Notes under the pieces: model-generated
The model's database searches: none
What the model was told of the DNA's origin: nothing
The model's input: only the letters and a program-made list of their open reading frames with translations
Origin: an uncultured Lachnospiraceae bacterium
Lineage (GTDB): Bacteria > Bacillota > Clostridia > Lachnospirales > Lachnospiraceae
Assembly (NCBI GenBank): GCA_902794095.1
Contig: CADBFZ010000003.1
Location: forward strand, 293,336-357,335
Direction: 5' to 3'
Length of the DNA: 64,000 nt
Part shown: piece after piece, positions 44,618 through 53,383 of the stretch
Layout: every line of letters begins with the position of its first letter
Numbering within the stretch: position 1 is the stretch's first letter
Made by a program: the position numbers and the translations under genes

Positions 44618-46213
44618 ATGTCCTATACGGCTCTATACAGAAAATTTCGTCCGACCAACCTCTCTGAGGTCAGAGGTCAGGATCATATAGTTACGACGCT
44701 ACGCAATCAGCTCAAGAATTCAAGGATCGGTCATGCGTATCTTTTTACCGGAACCAGAGGAACGGGTAAGACTTCCATCGCTAAGATCCTTGCAAGAGCT
44801 GTAAACTGCGAACATCCCACGGATGACGGTCCCTGCGGAGAGTGTGATTCATGTAAGGCAATAGCTGACGGATCTTCACTTAACGTTTATGAGATCGATG
44901 CTGCGTCAAATACCGGCGTTGACGGTGTAAGAAATATCATTGAAGGTATTACCTACCGCCCCACACTCGGTAAGTACAAAGTCTATATCATAGACGAGGT
45001 TCACATGCTTTCGGAGTCTGCATTCAATGCACTTCTGAAAACACTTGAAGAGCCTCCCGAATGGGCGATATTCATACTTGCGACAACGGAAGTACATAAG
45101 CTTCCCGCAACCATTCTTTCCAGATGTCAGAGATATGACTTCAAGCGTATCAGAATCGATACGATTGTAGGCAGAATGAAGGAACTGATGGAGGCGGAAG
45201 GAAGAGAAGCCGATGATAAGGCTCTCAGATATATCGCAAGGAAAGCGGACGGTTCAATGAGAGATGCATTGTCACTCCTTGACCAGGCAATCGCATTCCA
45301 GTCAGACGGACCTTTGTCCTATGACAAGACTCTCGAAGTTCTCGGTGCCGTTGATACCGAAGTATTCAGCAGACTTTACAGAGGAATCATAAACAGGGAT
45401 ACCCTTCAGTGCGTAGGAATCATCGACGAGATGACCATGCAGGGTAAGGAATTAACCCAGTTTGTTACGGACTTTGTATGGTATCTGAGAAATATAATGC
45501 TGATCGTCGCATCACCCGATACCGCAAAGATGATCGACATCTCATCTGAGAACATGGTCAGACTTCGTGAAGATGCGGGAATGAGTGAACTCGATTCCGT
45601 TATCAGATATATCAGGATCTTCTCGGAACTTACATCACAGATAAGATATGCATCTCAGAAGAGAGTATATGTCGAGATAGCGTTCATCAGATGCTGCGAG
45701 CCCAGAATGGCTGTTAAGGATCCCGAATCATTGACAGACAGAGTACTTGCTATTGAGAAGAGACTCGAAGACGGAAACTTCGCATTCAGACCTCAGGCAC
45801 AAGGCACAGGTGATGCACCCGTTATCAGAGAAGATATCAAGATGCCCGAAGCTCCCAAGGCACTTCCCGATGAAGTAAGAAAGCTTATCGAGAACTGGCC
45901 CAAGATAATATCCGAGTGTGCAAATGACATGCCCGGCATGAAGATCTGCAAACCTGTTTTGGGAGATGACGGAAAGCTGGTTTTGTATTTCCCTGCGGGA
46001 GATATGGCGGCAAGACTTCTTTGCAATGAGAACCAGCACAATGACTTAAATGAGATTTTTGAGAATCATGCCGGAGCGTCGGTTGATTTTTCCATCAAGG
46101 AAACAGACAGCGACGAGATGTTCGAAGCAGGATTGTATGATCTCAGAAATATGGTAAAACCCGGTACCGTTAATGTACCGATAGATACAGAAGAAGATAC
46201 GGAGGAATTTTAA
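44618..46213 (+). CDS. dnaX: DNA polymerase III gamma/tau subunit
   Basis: The clamp-loader ATPase, 531 residues. Walker A is FTGTRGTGKTSIAK, the zinc module is CEHPTDDGPCGECDSC, Walker B is VYIIDEVHMLSESA, and sensor 1 SRC motif ILSRCQRYDF. The long C-terminal region would be tau-specific. I saw no obvious slippery run for a gamma frameshift. The stop abuts the next ATG, as in the standard dnaX-ybaB-recR cluster. Confidence 0.97.
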   Translation: MSYTALYRKFRPTNLSEVRGQDHIVTTLRNQLKNSRIGHAYLFTGTRGTGKTSIAKILARAVNCEHPTDDGPCGECDSCKAIADGSSLNVYEIDAASNTGVDGVRNIIEGITYRPTLGKYKVYIIDEVHMLSESAFNALLKTLEEPPEWAIFILATTEVHKLPATILSRCQRYDFKRIRIDTIVGRMKELMEAEGREADDKALRYIARKADGSMRDALSLLDQAIAFQSDGPLSYDKTLEVLGAVDTEVFSRLYRGIINRDTLQCVGIIDEMTMQGKELTQFVTDFVWYLRNIMLIVASPDTAKMIDISSENMVRLREDAGMSELDSVIRYIRIFSELTSQIRYASQKRVYVEIAFIRCCEPRMAVKDPESLTDRVLAIEKRLEDGNFAFRPQAQGTGDAPVIREDIKMPEAPKALPDEVRKLIENWPKIISECANDMPGMKICKPVLGDDGKLVLYFPAGDMAARLLCNENQHNDLNEIFENHAGASVDFSIKETDSDEMFEAGLYDLRNMVKPGTVNVPIDTEEDTEEF

Positions 46214-46552
46214 ATGGCAAAACACGGAGGATTTCCCGGCGGAGCTATGCCCGGAAATATGGCTAATCTGATGAAGCAGGCACAGCGTATGCAGCGTCAG
46301 ATGGAAGAGGGCAGAAAAGAGCTTGAGAGCACCGAATTTACCGGCTCTGCAGGCGGAGATGCCGTTAAGGTTACCATCAACGGAGCACGTGACGTTCTTT
46401 CCATTACTCTCGATAAGGACATTGTAGATCCCGATGATGTAGAGACTCTTCAGGATGCGATCCTTGCAGCAATCAAGGATGCAATGACTAAGGCTGATGA
46501 AGCCGGCGAGAAGATCATGGGAATGAGCGGAATGCCCACAGGATTATTCTAA
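46214..46552 (+). CDS. YbaB/EbfC-family nucleoid-associated protein
   Basis: A 112-residue DNA-binding protein that forms a tweezer-like dimer and is encoded between dnaX and recR in most bacteria. The segment LMKQAQRMQRQMEEGRKELE is a helical arm, followed by FTGSAGGDAVKVTINGARDV. The ATG is directly after the dnaX stop, and its own stop abuts recR. The N-terminus is Gly/Pro rich. Confidence 0.95.
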   Translation: MAKHGGFPGGAMPGNMANLMKQAQRMQRQMEEGRKELESTEFTGSAGGDAVKVTINGARDVLSITLDKDIVDPDDVETLQDAILAAIKDAMTKADEAGEKIMGMSGMPTGLF

Positions 46553-47158
46553 ATGGAACTTTACAGCGGATATGTAAACAGGCTTGTTTCGGAACTGGCC
46601 GCACTTCCCGGAATCGGTGATAAGTCGGCACAGAGACTTGCTTTTCATATGATCAATATGCCTCCCGAGAAGGTCAAGAGGCTTGCCGATACGATGATAG
46701 AGGCAAGGAGCAGGGTTAAATACTGCTCATGTTGTTATACGCTGACCGATACCGAAACATGCCCCGTGTGTTCAAATCCTGCAAGAGACCATGCAACCAT
46801 CATGGTGGTCGAAGATACCAGGGATATGTCCGCATATGAGAAGACCCAGAAATACGGCGGTGTTTATCATGTTCTTCACGGAGCCATAGCACCCATGCTC
46901 GGTGTCGGACCTAATGATATCAAGATCAAGGAACTGGTTGAGAGATGCTCGGATGAAGCAAATCCCGTAAGCGAAGTTATACTTGCAACCAATTCAAGTA
47001 TCGAAGGCGAAACAACCGCCATGTATATCAGCAAACTCATTAAGCCACTCGGCGTAAAGGTTACACGTATCGCAAGCGGTGTGCCCGTCGGAGGAGATCT
47101 GGAATATATTGATGAGATTACCCTTACACGTGCACTCGACGGAAGGGTTGAAGTTTAA
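46553..47158 (+). CDS. recR: Recombination mediator RecR
   Basis: A 201-residue protein that acts with RecO and RecF to load RecA at gaps. It has a helix-hairpin-helix (LAALPGIGDKSAQRLAFHM), a C4 zinc finger (YCSCCYTLTDTETCPVC), a Toprim domain (IMVVEDTRDMSAYEKT, ATNSSIEGETTAMYI) and a terminal DELTRALDGR-like segment. Zero bases separate it from ybaB. Confidence 0.97.
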   Translation: MELYSGYVNRLVSELAALPGIGDKSAQRLAFHMINMPPEKVKRLADTMIEARSRVKYCSCCYTLTDTETCPVCSNPARDHATIMVVEDTRDMSAYEKTQKYGGVYHVLHGAIAPMLGVGPNDIKIKELVERCSDEANPVSEVILATNSSIEGETTAMYISKLIKPLGVKVTRIASGVPVGGDLEYIDEITLTRALDGRVEV

Positions 47159-47168
47159 ATGAGGCCCG

Positions 47169-47214
47169 GTGAAAGCTTCGCTTTCACGACCTGAATGAAT
47201 GTCGCGTACGCGAC
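47169..47214. other. Two hairpins between recR and galM
   Basis: GTGAAAGC-TTC-GCTTTCAC (47169-47187) and the perfect palindrome GTCGCGTACGCGAC (47201-47214). Neither is followed by a T-run. They may be a weak end signal for recR or a small intergenic repeat. Confidence 0.5.
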
Positions 47215-47231
47215 TATAAAAGGAGGAATAA

Positions 47232-48275
47232 ATGTCAGTTACTTCAAAAGAGTTCGGATGCAGCCGTGACGGAAGAGAATTAAGACTCTACACCATCACC
47301 GGCAAAAACGGATTGACCGCAGTTGTTACCAACCTCGGTGCCATCCTCGTAAGCCTTATCGTTCCCGATGCTCAGGGAAACAAAGAGGACGTTGTTCTCG
47401 GATTCGACAAGGCAGATGATTATTACGGAAATCCCAGCTTCTTCGGCGCAACGATCGGACCTAATGCTAACCGTATCGGAAATGCAGAGTATGAGATAGA
47501 CGGAGTTCACTACGAACTTGATATCAACGATAACGACAGAAACAATCTTCATTCACACATCGAAAACGGATACCACAAGAGAGTATGGGATGTGGATAAT
47601 GATGACAACAGTGTCACCTTCTCCATCGAGGATCCCGCAACACTCGGATTCCCCGGAAACAAGAAGCTCTCTGTTACCTACACCGTAACCGATGACAACG
47701 AGCTTAAGCTTCACTATGTAGGAAGCAGTGATGAGAACACCATTCTCAATCCTACCAATCACTCATACTTCAACCTCGACGGCTTTAAGTCAGGATGCAT
47801 TTGTCAGCATAAGATTCAGATCGAAGCAGATGAATTCACTCCTACCGATAACGAGTCCATTCCCACCGGTGAGATCGCATCCGTTAAGGGAACTCCCATG
47901 GATCTTACTTCTCCCACCGTTATTAAGGATCACATCGATGATGATTTCGAGCAGCTTAACTTCGCAGGCGGATATGATCATAACTTCTGCGTAAGAGGAT
48001 ATGACGGAACCCTTCGTAAGGTTGCTACCGTTTGGGCAGCTAAGAGCTCCAGAGTAATGGAAGTTTATTCCGATCTTCCCGGAGTTCAGTTCTATGCAGG
48101 TAACTTCATCAAGGAAGGACAGGTCGGTAAAGACGGCGCCGTATTTAACAAGAGATACGGACTTTGCCTCGAGACCCAGTTCTATCCCGATGCAATCCAT
48201 CATGCTAATTTCCAGAGCCCTGTTTTCGGACCTGAAAGAAGTCTTGATACCACAACAATCTACGCATTTAAATAA
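47232..48275 (+). CDS. galM: Aldose 1-epimerase (mutarotase)
   Basis: A 347-residue enzyme interconverting alpha and beta anomers of galactose or glucose. Motifs include GPNANRIGNAEYEIDG, NLHSHIENGYHKRVW, the catalytic His in PTNHSYFNLDG and the catalytic Glu in GLCLETQFYPDAIHH. No signal peptide. SD AGGAGG lies 7 bases before the ATG. It is not next to other galactose genes. Confidence 0.93.
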   Translation: MSVTSKEFGCSRDGRELRLYTITGKNGLTAVVTNLGAILVSLIVPDAQGNKEDVVLGFDKADDYYGNPSFFGATIGPNANRIGNAEYEIDGVHYELDINDNDRNNLHSHIENGYHKRVWDVDNDDNSVTFSIEDPATLGFPGNKKLSVTYTVTDDNELKLHYVGSSDENTILNPTNHSYFNLDGFKSGCICQHKIQIEADEFTPTDNESIPTGEIASVKGTPMDLTSPTVIKDHIDDDFEQLNFAGGYDHNFCVRGYDGTLRKVATVWAAKSSRVMEVYSDLPGVQFYAGNFIKEGQVGKDGAVFNKRYGLCLETQFYPDAIHHANFQSPVFGPERSLDTTTIYAFK

Positions 48276-48283
48276 TCGATAAA

Positions 48284-49477
48284 ATGGCTAAATTTCGCGC
48301 GATCAAGGGGGGCAGATCGGACGATCAGTCGCCTGATGATTACAGAAGCAAATTGAAAAAGCACAAGGCGATGAACGCTTACAGGACAATGCTCTTTATT
48401 GTCCTGATTCTTGTGCTTATTTTAATCATCTATGCGAGATTTCAGTCCCATGTCTATACCGGTTACGAGGTTCTTGCAGCTCACGAAAGAAACGTACCCG
48501 ATTCCCAGAGAGATATAAGACTCGGCCACAGTATATTGTCATACAGCCACGATGGTGCTCATTGCATAGATGCGGATGGCAAGACAGTGTGGGATCAGGG
48601 ATATGAGATGCAGGACATAAGAATCTCCGAGTGTAATGGAACCGTTGCCATTGCATCCTATAACGGAAGAGACGTTTATATTCTTAATGAGCAGGAAAAA
48701 CTCGGAAGCTTTAAGACCAATTTCCCTATAAGGGATGTGGCTGTAGCTCAGACCGGAAGAGTTACTCTTGTACTAAACGGCGGAGAAAGTACTCTTATAA
48801 ATACGTATTCTCCTGCCGGAGATCTTCTCTACAGCGGACAGATGCATATGTCCGGAAGCGGATATCCCGTAAGCCTGGCTCTTTCGCCTGCGGGAAATCT
48901 TCTGTGTGTAAGTTTTATCTATGTGGATGCGGGAACCGTTAAATCCACCATAGCTTTCTATAATCTTACCGAGGTCGGCGATAACTATACCGATTTCCTC
49001 GTAAGCTCTTATGACTATACCGATCTTATCGTTCCCGAAGTCGGATTCCTCGACGATTCAACGGCATATGCCGTGGGCGATGAGAGATTCATGATCTACA
49101 AAGGCGCAGAGCAGCCCGAATCTATCGGAGAGCATCTTATCTCCGATGAGATCAAGTCAGTATTTACCGGAAACGGCTATTTGGGTCTTGTTTTCAGATC
49201 AAATGATTCTGACGCAAGATACAGAATGGATGTTTATGATTCGGGAGATAATCTCGTAGAGAAATTTGATATAGATTTCGAATACACGGATGTGCTTTTC
49301 GAAGAGAGTGATCTTGTGATATATAATGAAGCTTCCTGTCTTATCTATACATACAGGGGCAAGGTAAAATTCAATGATTCTTTCAGAAGTGCCGTAAGAC
49401 TGATGATCCCTACGGATAAGGCTTACAGGTACGTGTTGTCTACACCGGCTTCGGTGGATACCATCAGACTTAACTGA
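48284..49477 (+). CDS. Membrane-anchored propeller-like protein (resembles DUF5711)
   Basis: A 397-residue protein. A basic cytoplasmic N-terminus (~35 residues) precedes one membrane helix (MLFIVLILVLILIIYARF), then an extracellular domain of repeated short beta-segments such as GHSILSYSHDGAHCIDADGK and DIRISECNGTVAIASYNGRD, which look like propeller blades. The DUF5711 match is from memory. No ribosome binding site is evident, and it starts 8 bases after galM, so coupling is likely. Function unknown, perhaps cell-envelope. Confidence 0.72.
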   Translation: MAKFRAIKGGRSDDQSPDDYRSKLKKHKAMNAYRTMLFIVLILVLILIIYARFQSHVYTGYEVLAAHERNVPDSQRDIRLGHSILSYSHDGAHCIDADGKTVWDQGYEMQDIRISECNGTVAIASYNGRDVYILNEQEKLGSFKTNFPIRDVAVAQTGRVTLVLNGGESTLINTYSPAGDLLYSGQMHMSGSGYPVSLALSPAGNLLCVSFIYVDAGTVKSTIAFYNLTEVGDNYTDFLVSSYDYTDLIVPEVGFLDDSTAYAVGDERFMIYKGAEQPESIGEHLISDEIKSVFTGNGYLGLVFRSNDSDARYRMDVYDSGDNLVEKFDIDFEYTDVLFEESDLVIYNEASCLIYTYRGKVKFNDSFRSAVRLMIPTDKAYRYVLSTPASVDTIRLN

Positions 49478-49493
49478 TCATCAATATTAATAC

Positions 49494-50882
49494 TTAATCT
49501 CTGAGCAGGGCAAGGATTCCTTCCCTGCTTTGATTTGCTTGTGACATCATTGTGTCACCTACCTGCTGGAGAATGTTGTTAAGGCTGAGGGAGACCATTT
49601 CCTTGGCCATATCGGTATCACGGATGCGGGATTCTGCAGCCTGGGTGTTTTCAACGGTTGCTTCGTTGTTATTGATGGTGTGTTCGAGTGCGTTCTGCTG
49701 TGCACCGATATCGGAACGGGCCTTGCTGATAACTGCCAGGGCGTTCTTGATTTTGTTTATTCCTTCTTTTGCATCGACAGAGGTAAGGACGCTTACATCG
49801 TTTACTCCAATGATGTCGGCATTCATTCTGGGGATGTTAAGATATATGCCCACACCTGCTTCGGAACCTGACTGGATCCAGAGATTTCTGTTTTCTTCTC
49901 TGACGGTAATATTGGTGAGGGCGGTAGAATTAACTGCGCCGTAACGATCGGTGTTCCCTTCATAGTAGCTTTCGGCATCTTCGGGGTTATCAAAGGATCT
50001 GCTTGAGTAGATTGCCAGGGTGCTGCCGTTTACGATGGAAAGATAATTGGAGTGGCTTACCAAAAGTTCGCCGTTTGATCCGGGGGTGGCGCCGTTGGGC
50101 ATGTTGTTGCTGACGAGTTCATAGAGCTTGCTTACTATGTCGGCCCCGTTGTTTAAATCCTGTATTCCGAGTGTATAGTTGTGAGTTACTTTGCCGGTCA
50201 AGTCGGCAGCGGTACTGCTTGCATAGGGAATGCTTTTATCGAAGGTGATCTTGAATGCTTCGTCGCAATGTGCGCTGCATGTGAAAGTGAATGATTTACC
50301 GTCAATGAGATCCATTCGGTCAGCGGTAACTTTGCTGAAATCCAGTGTTGCGGCGGAGTGGTACCGACCATCGAGAGTTTGATAGCTTTCGGTAAGGTGT
50401 CCGGAGGTTGCGGCGGGAGACGTTACAAGAGGGACATCGATAAATTCCGGTGAAGCGTGTATGTCATCGAAAATAGTTCTTTCGTTAAAAGAGGTTGTCT
50501 TACCTACGCGGGAGATCTCAAGTTTAAGAGCATTGATTTCCTGCTGTATGTAGAATCTGTCAATTGCGGTATTTGTATCGTTTGCTGCCTGAATGCTGAG
50601 CTCATTCATTCTGTGCAACATGGAAGCAACCTCAGCAAGAGATCCGTCAGCTACCTGACATAAAGATACTCCATCCTGAGTATTGGTGGTTCCCTGTGAT
50701 AATCCTCTGACCTGTCTGCGTAATTTTTCCGAAATGGCAAGACCTGCAGCATTGTCAGCTGCACGATTGATTTTGTAACCCGAGGCGAGCTTCTCGGTAT
50801 TTTTAGAGATATTTCCTGTTGTAATCCCGACATTACGGCTTGCGAACATTGCCGTCATGTTGGTTTGAACGGACATTCCCAT
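49494..50882 (-). CDS. Flagellin
   Basis: A 462-residue filament subunit. The conserved N-terminal D0/D1 (NTEKLASGYKINRAADNAAG, then LHRMNELSIQAAN) and C-terminal D1/D0 (AESRIRDTDMAKEMVSLSLN, then ILQQVGDTMMSQANQSREGI) flank a ~240-residue variable surface domain. Three cysteines (75, 202, 206) are unusual for flagellin. GGGAG lies 8 bases before the ATG, and a sigma-28 promoter lies upstream. No other flagellar genes are near. The D1 motif that TLR5 recognises in other flagellins is present in outline. Confidence 0.95.
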   Translation of the reverse strand: MGMSVQTNMTAMFASRNVGITTGNISKNTEKLASGYKINRAADNAAGLAISEKLRRQVRGLSQGTTNTQDGVSLCQVADGSLAEVASMLHRMNELSIQAANDTNTAIDRFYIQQEINALKLEISRVGKTTSFNERTIFDDIHASPEFIDVPLVTSPAATSGHLTESYQTLDGRYHSAATLDFSKVTADRMDLIDGKSFTFTCSAHCDEAFKITFDKSIPYASSTAADLTGKVTHNYTLGIQDLNNGADIVSKLYELVSNNMPNGATPGSNGELLVSHSNYLSIVNGSTLAIYSSRSFDNPEDAESYYEGNTDRYGAVNSTALTNITVREENRNLWIQSGSEAGVGIYLNIPRMNADIIGVNDVSVLTSVDAKEGINKIKNALAVISKARSDIGAQQNALEHTINNNEATVENTQAAESRIRDTDMAKEMVSLSLNNILQQVGDTMMSQANQSREGILALLRD

Positions 50883-50984
50883 TTTGGTCTCCCGGATAAC
50901 CTTTTTCGCGAAATAAAAGACGATACCGAGATCCTTCTCAGAATTGCAATGTCCGTTTGCAAATATCGTTGCTTTACATATGTT

Positions 50985-51011
50985 TTATCGGTATTTTTCT
51001 GGAAACATTTA
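50985..51011 (-). promoter_or_regulatory. Sigma-28 (SigD) promoter of flagellin
   Basis: On the - strand TAAA (51008-51011), exactly 15 bases, then ACCGATAA (50985-50992); consensus TAAA-N15-GCCGATAA. This leaves a leader of about 95 bases. Confidence 0.85.
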
Positions 51012-51092
51012 GTATTTATCGGGTTTTTATGCCCTATATAGGCTAAAAGTCAGGAAACGCGCGGGATTCAAGTAGTTTATTAAGTAAAAATG

Positions 51093-51121
51093 TTTAGTTT
51101 TTCGGGATTTTAGGGTATAAT
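51093..51121 (+). promoter_or_regulatory. Promoter of the lipoprotein gene
   Basis: A perfect TATAAT (51116-51121) with a weak TTTAGT (51093-51098) 17 bases upstream. The region 50883-51090 holds only the flagellin leader and promoter. Confidence 0.55.
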
Positions 51122-51162
51122 ATAGCGTGTTTTTTTACACTGGGATGTGAAAAGGAGAAATT

Positions 51163-52758
51163 ATGAAAAAGAAAATGACATTTCGAAAGAGGTCTTTTGC
51201 CATAATTTTAAGCCTTATGATGGCCGTAAGCGCCCTTTCAGGCTGTACTTTTGGCAATAACGCCCCCACCGTAGCGGAGGACGATGATTCTATCGAGGTT
51301 CCCGAGGTAAAGGGTAAGGAAGAGAGTGTTGGTGCTTTTACAGTTCTCGTACCCAAGGGAATGTCTGCTGATGAGCAGGGCAGTGAGAGCTGCATCAAGC
51401 TTGTCGATGATGAGGATGAAGACAAATATATCCTTATTCAGGTAGCAGAGAAGGATGAAGCTAAGGATTATGTTAAGACTCTTATGGAAGAGGATGATAA
51501 CTATTCCGAAGAATCTTTTACCATAGCTGATGTAAAGTGGACCGGAGCTTCTTATAAGAAGTCAGTTGTCCTTTACGGAAAGATCGATAAGAAGACCATT
51601 TTCGTAACTTATGAAGGCTATAAGCCCACCGATGATATCCCTGTTGCAGTTCTTGCATCACTTCAGGTAGATGAGGATGCCGAGAGCGTAGGAATCAACG
51701 GAGCATCTAAGGGAGGCACCTTCGTATACGGAGAAGGACTCTTCACCGTAGAGTATTCAGGATTTTATCGTCTTGCAGAGAATTCCGAGCTTGGGGATCT
51801 CATTGCAACCGACGGAAGCCAGACTGTATATGTAACCGCATTCGATGATATGGATGATGCGATGTATGCATACAGCAAGCTTGAAGATTTCGATTACGAT
51901 GAAGAAGAGATCGAAATCGGAGATCACACAGGATATTTCTGCACCTACGAGGATTTCTTCGGAGATACCGCTGCAGAGTTCTTCCTTCCCTTTGATTACG
52001 AGTATGTAAACGGAAGCTACAAGATGGTATGCATTTACATCCATACCACAGCTGACGATTATGATACCGCTGTTAATGACGAGTTCATGGCTCTTATCAA
52101 CAGCATCGAGATTGATGAGTCTTGCAAGACCTCTACTTCACTCGGAGGATCTTCATCAGGCTCAGGCAGCTCAGGCGGCGGAAATTCCAATAACTCTAAT
52201 GTAACCGATGCTGAAGAGTATTGGGAGAGAGGCTGGTACGGATGGTGGATCGTATACGATGCATGTTCCGACTATTCCGATAATATCGGATATGCTTATG
52301 ACTGCCTTGCTACATTCGATGTAGACGGTGATGAAGTTCACTGGCAGCTTGTAGATGCAGATGGAGATCAGGATGTAGATCTTTACATGGAGCTTCTTTC
52401 TGATTCTACCGTATCCGGATGGCTCCTTGCAGATCACGGTGATATCCTCGGATATGATATCGATTATGCTGAATTCATGATTGATCCCGAATCCGATTCA
52501 CAGCTCCTTGACGATTACATTTCATTTTCCGTTAACCTCTATGACGATAATGGAGATTATGTAATTACCATGAAGGGATTCCTTCGTCCTTGGGGAGCAG
52601 ATTGGGAAGAGTTCTATGATGTTGATGTAAATGACCTTCCTGAGATCTGCGTAAACTTCACTACCAACTATGCCGACATGTTCGCATTCAACTATGATGA
52701 TTGGTATGTGGGAATGATGAACAAGCCTTTCCCCGGCCTCTGGGCATCACAGGAATAA
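51163..52758 (+). CDS. Surface lipoprotein with acidic, Trp-rich C-terminal domain
   Basis: A 531-residue secreted protein. The signal ends in the lipobox SALSGC (Cys28). Residues ~55-320 hold two similar beta-rich modules (SVGAFTVLVPKGMSAD; GLFTVEYSGFYRLAE). A Ser/Gly/Asn linker (~325-345) leads to an acidic domain with ERGWYGWWIVYDA, DGDQDVDLYMEL and a Trp-rich end. Family unknown. It may bind polymer or sugar, but that is a guess. Single gene, own promoter and terminator. Confidence 0.75.
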   Translation: MKKKMTFRKRSFAIILSLMMAVSALSGCTFGNNAPTVAEDDDSIEVPEVKGKEESVGAFTVLVPKGMSADEQGSESCIKLVDDEDEDKYILIQVAEKDEAKDYVKTLMEEDDNYSEESFTIADVKWTGASYKKSVVLYGKIDKKTIFVTYEGYKPTDDIPVAVLASLQVDEDAESVGINGASKGGTFVYGEGLFTVEYSGFYRLAENSELGDLIATDGSQTVYVTAFDDMDDAMYAYSKLEDFDYDEEEIEIGDHTGYFCTYEDFFGDTAAEFFLPFDYEYVNGSYKMVCIYIHTTADDYDTAVNDEFMALINSIEIDESCKTSTSLGGSSSGSGSSGGGNSNNSNVTDAEEYWERGWYGWWIVYDACSDYSDNIGYAYDCLATFDVDGDEVHWQLVDADGDQDVDLYMELLSDSTVSGWLLADHGDILGYDIDYAEFMIDPESDSQLLDDYISFSVNLYDDNGDYVITMKGFLRPWGADWEEFYDVDVNDLPEICVNFTTNYADMFAFNYDDWYVGMMNKPFPGLWASQE

Positions 52759-52789
52759 ACACCGGATCCGTAACAAAGGACAAAAATTT

Positions 52790-52822
52790 AGCCCTTGCCA
52801 CAATGGTGGCAAGGGCTTTTTT
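52790..52822 (+). terminator. Terminator of the lipoprotein gene
   Basis: A 12-bp perfect stem AGCCCTTGCCAC with GTGGCAAGGGCT (52790-52801, 52806-52817), loop AATG, then TTTTTT. Confidence 0.93.
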
Positions 52823-52831
52823 CGTAATCTA

Positions 52832-53347
52832 TTATGCCCAAGGGTCCTGAGCTACGGGCTTTCTGATATCCGCAAGAAGCATCTGCTCCCACAGGAACCA
52901 TTTTCCGGTGCTTCCCTGTTTCCTAAGAGTGATTGGACGCTCGGTGTCTGCACCGCCGGATCTTATGAAAAGTCTTGCATATCCCTCGTTGTCATATGAG
53001 TAAGGATTGGAGAAGACTTCGACCGTAAAAGGTTCGGAAGGAACATAATTGTTGTCCGGCTTTGCACCTTCGAAATATGAAACAGGTACGTATGTCTTGC
53101 CGTCCATGAATCTGTCTCTGAGGAACTGGAGCTCTAAGTTACTTAAGGGCTGAGGTCCTTTCAAGAAATTCAGCATCTCTATTCCCGCATCCTTATTTGC
53201 TGCATATGCACAGAGTGCACATACGGTAAGAGCTGCCGTTTTGAAAGGGGTGTCCATACTGCTTTCGGGAAGAGCCTGAAGCTCTGCAAGATTGTCCGGA
53301 AGCTTGGTGAAAGTGATTCGTTCTATCTGATGACTGTCCGATCCCAT
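52832..53347 (-). CDS. Uncharacterised 171-residue protein (possibly DUF6935)
   Basis: A soluble protein with helical first half (FKTAALTVCALCAYAANKD) and a beta-rich second half (NEGYARLFIRSGGADTERPI, then GKWFLWEQMLLADIRKP) ending DPWA. The DUF6935 label is from memory. The start chosen (MGSDSHQIERI at 53347) follows AAAGGAGA; an in-frame ATG seven codons earlier lacks this. It lies 36 bases downstream of a diguanylate cyclase on the same strand and may be in its operon. Confidence 0.7.
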   Translation of the reverse strand: MGSDSHQIERITFTKLPDNLAELQALPESSMDTPFKTAALTVCALCAYAANKDAGIEMLNFLKGPQPLSNLELQFLRDRFMDGKTYVPVSYFEGAKPDNNYVPSEPFTVEVFSNPYSYDNEGYARLFIRSGGADTERPITLRKQGSTGKWFLWEQMLLADIRKPVAQDPWA

Positions 53348-53383
53348 AAGATCTCCTTTCATTATCACGGTTTTGATCCCGTG

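Noticed and set aside
44618..46213. Programmed frameshift in dnaX
   Set aside because: No A- or T-rich slippery heptamer followed by a stem was seen.
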